Origin: Lamellibrachia columna
Lineage: Eukaryota; Annelida; Polychaeta; Sabellida; Siboglinidae
Direction: 5' to 3'
Length of the DNA stretch: 64,000 bases
NCBI GenBank assembly: GCA_963662155.1
Contig: OY759269.1
Span: 23,304,878 to 23,368,877, forward strand
Part shown: one piece after another, positions 55,838 through 64,000 of the stretch
Position numbering within the stretch: the first letter of the stretch is position 1
Layout of the letters: each line of letters begins with the position of its first letter
The notes under the pieces: generated by a model
Told to the model about the DNA's origin: nothing
The model's input: the letters and a program-made list of their open reading frames with translations, nothing else
Database searches by the model: none
Made by a program: the position numbers and the translations under genes

Positions 55838-56593
55838 GTGTATGTTGTTGCTGCCACGGGTGATGTGATGTATGTTGTTGCTGCCAAGGGTGTTGTGATG
55901 TATGATGTTGCAGCCACGGGTTTTGTGATGTATGTTGTTGCTGCCACGGGTGTTGTGATGTATGTTTTTGCTGCCACGGGTGTTGTGATGTATGCTGTTG
56001 CTGCCACGGGTGCTTTGGTATATGTTGTTGCTGCCACGGGTGTTGTGATGTATGTTGTTGCTGCCACTGGTGTTGTAATGTATGTTGTTGCTGCCACGGG
56101 TGTTCTGATGTATGTTGTTGCTGCCACGGGTGCTGTGATGTATGTTGTTGCTGTCACAGGTGCTGTGATGTATGTTGTTGCTGCCACGGGTGTTGTGATG
56201 TATGCTGTTGCTGCCACGGGTGCTTTGGTATATGTTGTTGTTGCCACGGGTGTTGTGATGTATGTTGTTGCTGCCACTGGTGTTGTAATGTATGTTGTTG
56301 CTGCCACGGGTGTTCTGATGTATGTTGTTGCTGCCACGGGTGCTGTGATGTATGTTGTTGCTGTCACAGGTGCTGTGATGTATGTTGTTGCTGCCACGGG
56401 TGTTGTGATGTATGTTGTTGCTGCCACGGGTGTTGTGATGTATGATGTTGCTGCAACGGGTGCTGTGATGTATGTTGTTGCTGCCACGGGTGCTGTGATG
56501 TATGTTGTTGCTGTCACGGGTGTTGTTATGTATGTTGTTGCTGCCACGGGTGTTTTGATGTATGTTGTTGCTGCCACGGGTGTTGTGATGGTG
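55838..56593. repeat. 30-bp minisatellite grown inside the LINE reading frame
   Basis: About 25 units of 30 bp (tgtgatgtatgttgttgctg plus ccacgggtgt), each ten codons, encoding variants of NTRGSNNIHH on the minus strand. A seven-unit block (210 bp) is itself duplicated. The unit corresponds to the conserved NTR...IH segment of the LINE tail, so it arose by tandem duplication of coding DNA. Confidence 0.95.
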
Positions 56594-56893
56594 AAAGCTT
56601 TTATTTGTTTGCAATGGTAAGTGTTGTAAATATGTAGGTAATTTATGGTGCTTGAATTTGTAATAAACAAATTTCTTGTGTATGTAATAGGTCATTTACT
56701 TTTACTATTTTGAATATATTACAAAGAGGGTCCGTATTTAATTTAATGCGTATTAATTTGTTCAAAATACCAATTATTTTTGAATATTTATTAGCAATTT
56801 TATTGATATGGCATTTCCATTTTAAACTTCCATTTAAGGTCAGGCCTAGAAAATAAAAATTTTCGACTTTTTCAATCGGTATGCCACACCATG

Positions 56894-57093
56894 TGACTAA
56901 GATCGTCTACGTCTATGGCGTTTAAAAGTTGGAGTTGTGGGAAAACTAGTCAGCACTTTTGACGTCGGCTTCTGGACAAATATGGCGCTGTCTATGCAAA
57001 AAAAGATTTTCGGTGTTCAATGAGGTATATTTAGTTAACCACTTGCGTGAATATTTTTTAACGCTTGATCGTAGACGTAGACGATCTTAGTCA
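56894..57093. mobile_element. 200-bp MITE
   Basis: The 22-bp ends tgactaagatcgtctacgtc (plus ta) are perfect inverted repeats. It sits inside the LINE. A TA duplication is plausible but one side reads TG. Confidence 0.8.
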
Positions 57094-57519
57094 TATCCAA
57101 TAAGTTTGGACTTGCTGTTTGCGTCTAAAATCAACTTATTTGGCAAGATATTCCATTCATGCGTTGTTTACTAACCGCCTCGCGTACCCCCCCCCGACCC
57201 CCTTCATTTCGAACACTGAGTGTAGCAATCAAGGCACTGATTCGTTCTCGCTTTCTGTGCTTCCCTCGCATCTTTCGCTGTCTGGTTTTATTGGAGGGTT
57301 TTTGTAACTCGCCATATAGCTCGATGTTTGTGACATTCTGCACCTGTGTGTATTTATCGTCATCCTGAGCATTCTGGTATGGCAACCATCTAACAGTTCA
57401 ACATTATTAATATTATTAAAGTTAGCAAGCTGCATCTTGGAAGAGTCAAGTGTGCTATATAAATTTGAGTCATCTACATATATAATATATTCAAATAAAT
57501 GACTTCCATTAGTAATATA

Positions 57520-57522
<3 letters not shown>

Positions 57523-57571
<49 letters not shown>
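57523..57571. repeat. (TA)n microsatellite in LINE
   Basis: About 24 TA units between the GDPQG and YVDD motifs. Confidence 0.95.
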
Positions 57572-57577
<6 letters not shown>

Positions 57578-58160
57578 TAGTAGAGGGCCCAGCATAGAAC
57601 CTTGTGGATCACCTGTGGTTATAGGCAACATATCTGATTTGGTGTAATTTATTTCAACGAATTGTTTCCTGTTTGCTAAATAACTTTGAATAAGTTATTT
57701 GAAAGTCCTTTAACACCATAGCATGACAATTTTGTTTGTAACATTTCATGGTTAAGAGTTTTAGAAAGGTCCAAACATATAGTAATGGGAATTTTACTTT
57801 TATCCATCTATTAATTCGAGTGCAGCAAACTCTGTTGAAAGTCCTTTCCTAAATCCATGACTTTTATAAAAAAAATTACGTTATCATCGGAAAAAACTGT
57901 ATAGTTGATAAAAATATGTTTTTCAAAAAACTTTTGAGAAGGCAGTTAGTAAGAAAATTGGCCTATAGTTTGAGAAAAGTGTTTCCTTATCTTTTTTAAA
58001 TATATGAATGACTTTTCACTATTTTTAAGTTATCAGGAAATGTTCCATTTACAAGTCTGGTTTATTAGTTATTTTAGCGGTTCAATTAATGATTCTTTTA
58101 CGAGTTTCAATAATTTAGTAGATATACCATCATTGCCACTATTACATTTGGCATGAAACA

Positions 58161-58690
58161 AAAGAAAGAAAGGAAAGTTATTCGCAACTAGGCTGTAAGA
58201 AAGAAGTTGTATGCTACATACATGTATATATCTGTGGTAAATTGCAGGTGAGGAAAAATGTGAACTTCCTAAATGTGGCTGAAGAAAAAACAATAATCAG
58301 TGCTGTGTAAATATTTTTATTTTTGGATTGGACTACAAATCTATTTGTCATCATTGGTATATTAAGTTATTGTGTCATTAAAACTATTTCTGCTTTGACT
58401 GTGTTTTTCCATTATATCTAGTTCAATGTAGTTATCAATGTCAATGACAATTAATTACACAGTAAAATCCTGTTTTGACATTTGCATAAATTGACATATA
58501 CGGTCATTATCGTGTATGTAGCAAAATGTAAATATCTAATCAATTATTTCACCTGTCTCCGAAATATATATGTATGAGATGACATTCTATCAAATGCCGC
58601 AATTAAATTTGAATGTTTTCGTTATTTGATAATGGTAAGTATTTCATTCATAAACAAATTTCTAACAATTTATTTTTGCACTCGTATGTA
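58161..58690. other. No gene recognised
   Basis: AT-rich; nothing supported. Confidence 0.4.
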
Positions 58691-61579
58691 GGGAAGCGGG
58701 GGGTTAGTTGTCACAACATTTACTTTTTTTTACATCACTAGTCGATCTGTTTAGTTATTTTTAGTACATGACGCTTACATGGTGTATCCATCTTTCATCT
58801 AAAAGTGACACTAGTCACCTGGCATAAATCTGTGTTATTTTAAAGTGCATGACTCACTGAAGTCAAGGCATCACAAGTGACAAGTTGCCCCCGGTGTGGG
58901 GTAAGTTGTCATGTAGCATGGGGTAAGTTGTCACATTATGCAAAATTGTAACACAATTATACAAACCATGAATTTTTACTAATGTGTTCACATTCATGCT
59001 ATTAATATATTGTTCAATGAACAGTGATCCAAATGGAATATGCGACATAGGCAGTCCTGGCCCAATGAACTAAGCTTACTTCTAAATGAAAACTGATTTA
59101 GGCAATGCGGACAAGTTCTTGGTCGCTAGTTTTCCATTAGCTAACTGCTTGATTAATGTACATGACATCAGTTGATGTGATATTTCGATAGGGCATGACA
59201 GTGAAAGTCATACAGTTTGGCTGCCCTTTTGGTCTGCCCTGCTGTCGGCACAGGCAACTTCATGACTATATCTTGCAGATCATGTGTGCTTTTGTCCTGT
59301 GTTTCAGGAAAGCAAAACTGAAGTTGACCCCTTTCACATTTTGCTGATTTCTGTCTGCGCATGAAAGTGGTTTCAACATCGTCGTTCTGTTCGTCGATGC
59401 TCATGACACGTCCTACGTAGTAGGCTATGGTGCACTTTGTTGCAAACTTCACCAGGATGTGATCATCTATGTTCAAGTCAGCAAATGATGGTTTAAGTAT
59501 GAATTGTCTTTCTTCGATTTCAAAGAACTCGCTCCCACTGCTGTCATCACAAAGTGCTTCAACGTCGCCTTCTCCATCCTTACTTTTATCGAACAGTTCT
59601 GCAACGGGAACTTTGTTCTGGATTTTCTTTTGGGGGAACTCTGGATGTTGAGTGAGCTTCCTTCTGGTAGTTGTGCTTCGTTTGTTGCTTTTGGATGCAT
59701 GTGCTTCCCTCTCAATGGCGGCTTTGACGGGCGTATCGGTAAAAATTTGCGATTTGCCCTTTTTTCTAGCAGGTATCCCTTTCATTCTAGGTGCCAGTCT
59801 TCCGAATGGGCGGATCGCCCCAGCAGTGATGGGCTGTGCAGCACTCGATGATGACGGCCGATTTTCGGGTGTTGTTGGGTCATCTTGGTGAAAAGGTCGA
59901 TCAGTAACGTATCCTGCCAAAAACTTGTGCTCACGAAATACATTTCTGTCGAATGGATATATTCCTGTGGCTTTGAAGCCTGCCGTGATGGTTTCGGGTG
60001 TCATTGCTTTTATGAAAGCATACGACACCAGTTTTGGGATTATGTGAATCGTCATTGACTTCCCAGCATTGTCCTTCTCTCTCATCCAGCTGTCGCTCGC
60101 GTGGTTGATGTATGTCTTGAAGGGACCGTAGACAGACTTGTCTAGCGGTTGCAGCTCGTGCGAGCAGTGGGGACGAAAACTCAGTAATGTGATGTGGTTC
60201 GCTTTTGAATAGTCGATCACTTCTAGCGATATATGCGAATGGTGGTTGTCAAGTAGCAGGAGTATCGGTTTATCTGCACTCGGCTTAGCGTAGTTTACAA
60301 AGTGCTTCATATATTGGATGAAGTTATCCGTTGTCATCCAACCTGTCGCCTTGGGATGTCCCGACGCTGCACTGTGATTTCCAAGGGCATTTACTGCACA
60401 AGTGACCGTAACAAGCGTGCCACGTTCCTGCGAAACAACTGACCCTACTTGTCTGACACCTTTCTCGGCAAGGATTTTCACAGGTCTCTGAACTGTGGTC
60501 ACTCCTGTCTCGTCCACATTCCATATTTGGTCTGGGCCGAACCCGCCTGCACGATTGAGAACCCTCTCAAGATTGTCCATGAACATTCCAACATTGTATT
60601 TGTTGAAATTGGCCATTCGTTGGATGGAGGTTGCCTCTGGTTTCCTTATGGACAGATCTTTATGGCGTTCAATAAAGTGCTTCGCCCAGTCCACTCCTGC
60701 CTTCTCCTCCTTGGTCCAGTTTTCTGGCACGTGGGCAACGTCATTTGCAACAGAAAGTCTGAAAGCTAATTGTCGCAGATCATCAACAGTTATGCCGTGG
60801 AATATAACTGCAGCTTTCTTTGCGTATTCGACCATGTCCCTTTCTATATCATCATTGAGCACCTGCCTTGATTTCGTGTAGCCGATTGTTATATTCTCTG
60901 CTGTTCTATTCTTCTCGAAGAGGGAGACAAATCGAGCAAGGGTGCGGTAATTCACACCGTTCAACGTCGCCGACTTCCTTAAACTCAGCCCACCATCGAG
61001 ATGCGCCTCGGCTGCTGCTCTTAAGGCTTCCTTGGGAGCATTACCTCTATCGGTCTTTCGTTGGTAGTGACGAACCATCTGTAAAAAGATTGTTACGAAT
61101 ATGAATTTATTGAATTGGGATAAGTTTTTTTTTTATATTCCGCCAAATTTAAAAATGGGGCAAGTTGTCACAGCCTGTGACAACTTGCCCCAACTGTTGT
61201 GACAACGTGCCCCAGCATGTCATTGAGCATATAAGGTCAAGTATGGGGGAACCGTTATAGAAATTTCAACTAGCTTAATTACGGATATATAGACAATGCA
61301 TTGTGACATGACATTGTACACATACGTTGTCGATAATGCTATTATTCATTGTTACATACCGTTTTCCATGCAGATGTAAAAAGCTGTTCAAGAGAGGTGA
61401 AAAACTGCAGAGTCGGTTACAACGTTTCGAATCAACGCAAAAGTGCTGACCTCGTTTTCAGCGCAGCTAACCCGCATGGCGTCTAGTCTGATGACATCAT
61501 GTGGTGGTTATCTTTAGGGGATTGTCTCAAAAATGGCTTGTGACAACTTACCCCTGTGACATCTAGCCCCCCGCTCCCC
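58691..61579 (-). mobile_element. Pogo/Tigger-like DNA transposon, complete
   Basis: The ends gggaagcggggggttagttg (left) and, reverse-complemented, ggggagcggggggctagatg (right) are inverted repeats flanked by TA at 58689-58690 and 61580-61581. Subterminal ggggtaagttgtcaca motifs occur near 58895, 58920, 61155, 61180 and 61545 in both orientations, likely transposase sites. One open transposase frame is inside. Confidence 0.9.
59168..61078 (-). CDS. Pogo-family transposase, open 636-residue frame
   Basis: The N-terminal helix-turn-helix region (ALRAAAEAHLDGGLSLRKSA) is followed by a CENP-B-like half (WAKHFIERHKDLSIRKPEAT) and the DDE core: first Asp in IWNVDETGV, second in ILLLLDNHHSH, then LLSFRPHCSHELQPLDKSVY. 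Between NALGNH and ATGWM the usual segment of about 15 residues with PPM appears shortened, so activity is uncertain. The C-terminal 230 residues are basic and low in complexity with an acidic patch. No stops or frameshifts; it is the best-preserved cut-and-paste transposase gene in the window. Confidence 0.88.
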   Translation of the reverse strand: MVRHYQRKTDRGNAPKEALRAAAEAHLDGGLSLRKSATLNGVNYRTLARFVSLFEKNRTAENITIGYTKSRQVLNDDIERDMVEYAKKAAVIFHGITVDDLRQLAFRLSVANDVAHVPENWTKEEKAGVDWAKHFIERHKDLSIRKPEATSIQRMANFNKYNVGMFMDNLERVLNRAGGFGPDQIWNVDETGVTTVQRPVKILAEKGVRQVGSVVSQERGTLVTVTCAVNALGNHSAASGHPKATGWMTTDNFIQYMKHFVNYAKPSADKPILLLLDNHHSHISLEVIDYSKANHITLLSFRPHCSHELQPLDKSVYGPFKTYINHASDSWMREKDNAGKSMTIHIIPKLVSYAFIKAMTPETITAGFKATGIYPFDRNVFREHKFLAGYVTDRPFHQDDPTTPENRPSSSSAAQPITAGAIRPFGRLAPRMKGIPARKKGKSQIFTDTPVKAAIEREAHASKSNKRSTTTRRKLTQHPEFPQKKIQNKVPVAELFDKSKDGEGDVEALCDDSSGSEFFEIEERQFILKPSFADLNIDDHILVKFATKCTIAYYVGRVMSIDEQNDDVETTFMRRQKSAKCERGQLQFCFPETQDKSTHDLQDIVMKLPVPTAGQTKRAAKLYDFHCHALSKYHIN

Positions 61580-61607
61580 TATGTATGTATATATGTATGT
61601 ATGTATT
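61580..61607. repeat. Short TATG microsatellite
   Basis: tatgtatgtatatatgtatg and a little more, next to the pogo element. Confidence 0.85.
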
Positions 61608-62326
61608 CTATTTTACTGGGAGAGTTTGAGTTTATGGAGCACACTTGTTAAATTTACAAAGACCAGCACCTTTTTGCTACGATTTCACTTAAATAGGCCA
61701 AATACGTTTCCCTTAGCCTTAGATGTCGCCGCTTTAGAAAGCGTGTGGTTGCGAATACGCAACAGGAAACGTGCAACTAATGATGGTAGACATTTTTAGT
61801 AAGCAAATTAGTTCGGTTACTAGGCGTAAGGGGCCCTGTTTTACGCAAATTAGTTCATTCATTAGCAGCTACCGGTGCCACTAGCAACTGGTCACCAAGG
61901 GACGCTCCAGTATGGTCGTTACAAACCATCAGGTGGCGCTCTCGTATGTGTTCGGTTCACTGATCTATATATAACTGGATGGTGCGTCGGCCTGTAAATT
62001 TTACCCCCACCGACCGCCATCTTGAACAGAGCAATGCTGTCAATTGGTAAGTAATAGCAGTGTAAAACACTCAACTTCGATAATAAATTGCTACCTGTAT
62101 ACAAATATATTTTTTTGTATTTTGTGATTCCGAGGATGCTGTTAGAGGTTAGTGCTTAATACTATAATGTTTAGCGTCAACAAGTGAACGTTCCCGTTTA
62201 ATTATTAACATTCTAAAGTCGACATAGTGGCCAGCGGGCTATAATATCGTCTTATCGAGTTATTTGAAAAAATTTCTATAATACAATATATATGCAAGTT
62301 TACCGATTCCTTAACTTCAAGGCTCA
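61608..62326. other. No gene recognised
   Basis: Some CG-containing sequence (ccgccatcttgaac at about 62014) and a TATA-like ctatatataact at about 61964, but no frame. Confidence 0.4.
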
Positions 62327-62518
62327 ATGATCAGAACATCGTCTTCAGAATCTAGCAAGAGTTCAGAAGTAATATTTTTATATTCTAAATATTGTAAATG
62401 TTGTAAAGTTGTAAAGAGTGATTTGCGCCGTCATTTCAAAGTCCCAGAAAATGTCAATGAGTGCACTGCCACTGGTTGCGGCAATTATTGTTATACTTAC
62501 GAGGAAATGCCTTTTTGA
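62327..62518 (+). CDS. Possible cysteine-rich zinc-finger-like fragment
   Basis: 63 residues with a serine-rich start and then KYCKCCKVVKSDLRRHF, a Cys-x2-Cys ... His arrangement, followed by CTATGCGNYC. It may be an exon or transposon remnant; no splice site or family is secure. Confidence 0.25.
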   Translation: MIRTSSSESSKSSEVIFLYSKYCKCCKVVKSDLRRHFKVPENVNECTATGCGNYCYTYEEMPF

Positions 62519-63046
62519 CAAACATCTTAAGAAACATTTGTACCATGGATCTATATTCTAAATGAGTCACAATTATTTCGATTGAGTGAACACAATTTTT
62601 TTTTTCTCGTGATGTACTTAACTTACCACTACAAAACAACAAAGATGTGTTTTCCCTAAAAGACGCCACTGCACAAAACTGCTACGCATGGCAAGATATT
62701 TATTCCTGTACTGTAGATCTAAGTACAAGGCAAAACAGGTTTTTGTCACTTGATCTAATATATCTAGCTATCAGAATAACGAAAGTATTATCAAATGTTG
62801 TGTTTATTTTGTTTAGACTAAACTGCTATCAGTATATATCCAATTATATTACTAAAGTATTTCTATTGCTGTTCTAAAGTTGAATTTAGTTCTCCATTTC
62901 CCTATATTTCTCGTTTTCTCCATCCGCCTCACACAAGAGCGCACGCATGCACACACACACACCCTTCCTCCCTTCTCCCTCAAGGAATATTCGGAAAATG
63001 TACTGTTATGCATTATCTTTATAGAATGGCTGCTCACTGAGACAGT
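62519..63046. other. No gene recognised
   Basis: Short (CA)n at about 62950-62961; otherwise nothing. Confidence 0.4.
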
Positions 63047-63685
63047 ATGAGTACCGGTAGGCTCACATTGTTAATAGTTGGGCACAGTTTCGTGCATCGT
63101 ATGCAGCAGCAAGTCTGCCCTGGTGATGCAACACAACGCTATTACTGTCCCGACCTCCTCCTTTCACATATGTTTGAGAAGGTTGTCTTCCTAGGTAAGG
63201 GGGGACTTACCTTGGATGGTTTGGTAAGAGATTTTGGAGCTGCGTGTGCAGAAGCACCAAATGTCGTTCTAATTGACATAGGAACGAATGACCTATGCAA
63301 CAGTTGTGTAGCTGAGGATTTGGTAGAAGGTATTGTGACATTTGCTCGCAAATTAACCACAATACCACCTGTCTTATAAGTAGTGATTTGCCATATTCTA
63401 ACACGAATACCAAAATCCAGCGGCCGTTTTGTAGTTCCTGGGAATCTTGAACCAGTTCTTGCTGTCAGTGACACAGTTGTTCGGCTAACAAGCGATTTCG
63501 ATAATATACATTTCTGGCCACACAGTAAATTGTTTGAAGCGAAGAACTTTGCCAGATATGGAGTGCACATGTATGCCATTGACATGAAGAAGTATGTGAA
63601 TAGCATTAGGAAAACAGGTATTAATGCACTGTCAGAAGTAGGTTTAGATCATTTCTGCCTAGTTCATTTGTTCATATTATATTGA
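63047..63685 (+). pseudogene. SGNH/GDSL-hydrolase-like protein, interrupted by one stop
   Basis: Starts MSTGRLTLLIVGHSFVHRMQ. Block I Ser is in VGHSFV, block II Gly in GKGGLTLDG and block III Asn in IDIGTNDL. TAA at 63377-63379 stops it; the same frame continues to YGVHMYAIDMKKYVNSIRK, where the block V His is kept but the usual Asp three positions before it is Tyr. SGNH domains of this type occur in some tyrosine-recombinase retrotransposons and in lone frames of invertebrate genomes. The substrate is unknown and loss of activity is likely. Confidence 0.6.
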
Positions 63686-63794
63686 TGAGGAACATATTTG
63701 ATGCCACTGCATACACAACTTAAATTCTATGTAATACACCATCCATGGTAAGTCTTTATCTTCCTTGGCAAATTACATTTTCAATCATATATGA

Positions 63795-63965
63795 CAGCTT
63801 GAAATTGCTATTCTGTTTTAAAAGTTACTTTTAAAAATACTGTACTGCTTTATCTAGAAATTGCATTTCTCTTTTAAAAGTTAACTTCTCAAAATTCTGA
63901 TTTATCTACTACAAATTACCGTTCTTGCAAAAACGTTACTTTCAAAATACTGAATAATCTACGCA
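63795..63965. repeat. Three diverged tandem repeats of about 55 bp
   Basis: gaaattgctattctgtttta, gaaattgcatttctctttta and caaattaccgttcttgcaaa start three units that each continue with a gttacttt..aaa.tactg-type stretch and end in .aatctac/tatctag. Confidence 0.7.
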
Positions 63966-64000
63966 TGAGACTGTGCCTGATTAAAAACAAATATGTGCCT

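Larger units (their letters stand above)
55805..58160 (-). mobile_element. Non-LTR retrotransposon (RT part) carrying three insertions
   Basis: Right to left on the minus strand: SGNDGISTKLLKLVKESLIE near 58130, GDPQGSMLGPLLF near 57600, the catalytic YVDDSNLYSTLDSSKMQ near 57460, KVENFYFLGLTLNGSLKWKC near 56850, and the tail YYKFKHHKLPTYLQHLPLQT near 56640. A (TA)n tract (57523-57571), a MITE (56894-57093), an unplaced segment (about 57100-57390) and a 30-bp minisatellite (55838-56593) interrupt it. Same family as 8645-9400. Confidence 0.85.

Noticed and set aside
57131..57385. 84-codon minus frame resembling a tyrosine-containing cytoplasmic tail (DDDKYTQVQNVTNIELYGEL)
   Set aside because: Suggestive wording, but no splice sites, no recognised family, and it lies in an insertion within a dead LINE.
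61918..62050. Promoter-like TATA and gccatcttg motifs
   Set aside because: No coding frame or transcript evidence follows.

Overview
This window is animal genomic DNA, most likely from an invertebrate or basal chordate, made almost entirely of mobile elements and satellites. Evidence for an animal nucleus is GT-AG introns, (TA)n, (GT)n, (TGCG)n and (GGC)n microsatellites, several non-LTR retrotransposons, hAT, pogo, Penelope and SINE-like elements, and two Polinton (Maverick/adintovirus-like) elements. I cannot name the species. No ordinary host gene is convincingly present; the nearest is a multi-exon hAT-derived gene.

Layout. 1-7456: a 52-bp minisatellite with an internally inverted block. 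7.6-10.5 kb: LINE fragments and a 330-bp (TGCG)n. 10819-25952: Polinton copy 1, defined by 190-bp inverted repeats differing at two positions, AG...CT termini and a 6-bp target duplication CACGTG. 26.1-28.0 kb: a non-autonomous hAT with 8-bp duplications and a second element nested inside. 28.1-29.2 kb: a Penelope-like (GIY-YIG) fragment between inverted repeats that carry hammerhead-like cores. 29.2-30.5 kb: LINE fragment. 30.8-34.6 kb: hAT-derived gene of eight exons with one stop. 36.2-43.7 kb: LINE and SINE debris. 45.5-47.1 kb: an open reverse transcriptase frame. 47273 to about 54.93 kb: Polinton copy 2, diverged and heavily deleted. 55.8-58.2 kb: a LINE whose reading frame contains a 30-bp minisatellite, a MITE and a (TA)n tract. 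58691-61579: a complete pogo-like element with an open transposase. 63.0-63.7 kb: a broken SGNH-hydrolase-like frame.

How the Polinton genes fit together. On the minus strand, copy 1 encodes in transcriptional order: accessory genes, DNA polymerase B, packaging ATPase, a basic protein, a conserved unknown protein, two tiny membrane proteins, integrase, a small acidic protein, minor capsid (penton-like), a PX-like protein, major capsid and maturation protease. Polymerase, ATPase, unknown protein, minor capsid and protease carry stops, frameshifts or deletions. Major capsid, PX-like, integrase and a NADAR-domain gene are open.

The least described part is the accessory block at 21.3-25.0 kb. 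It holds the NADAR (ADP-ribose N-glycosidase-type) gene, a two-exon OB-fold (RPA-like) gene, an acidic spliced gene with a SUMO-interaction-like motif that may share its first exon with the OB-fold gene, and a divergent plus-strand two-exon gene. Tandem CTCF-like motifs lie in both terminal repeats of copy 1. Copy 2 retains the acidic gene's splice acceptor and a deletion-made polymerase-integrase fusion frame.
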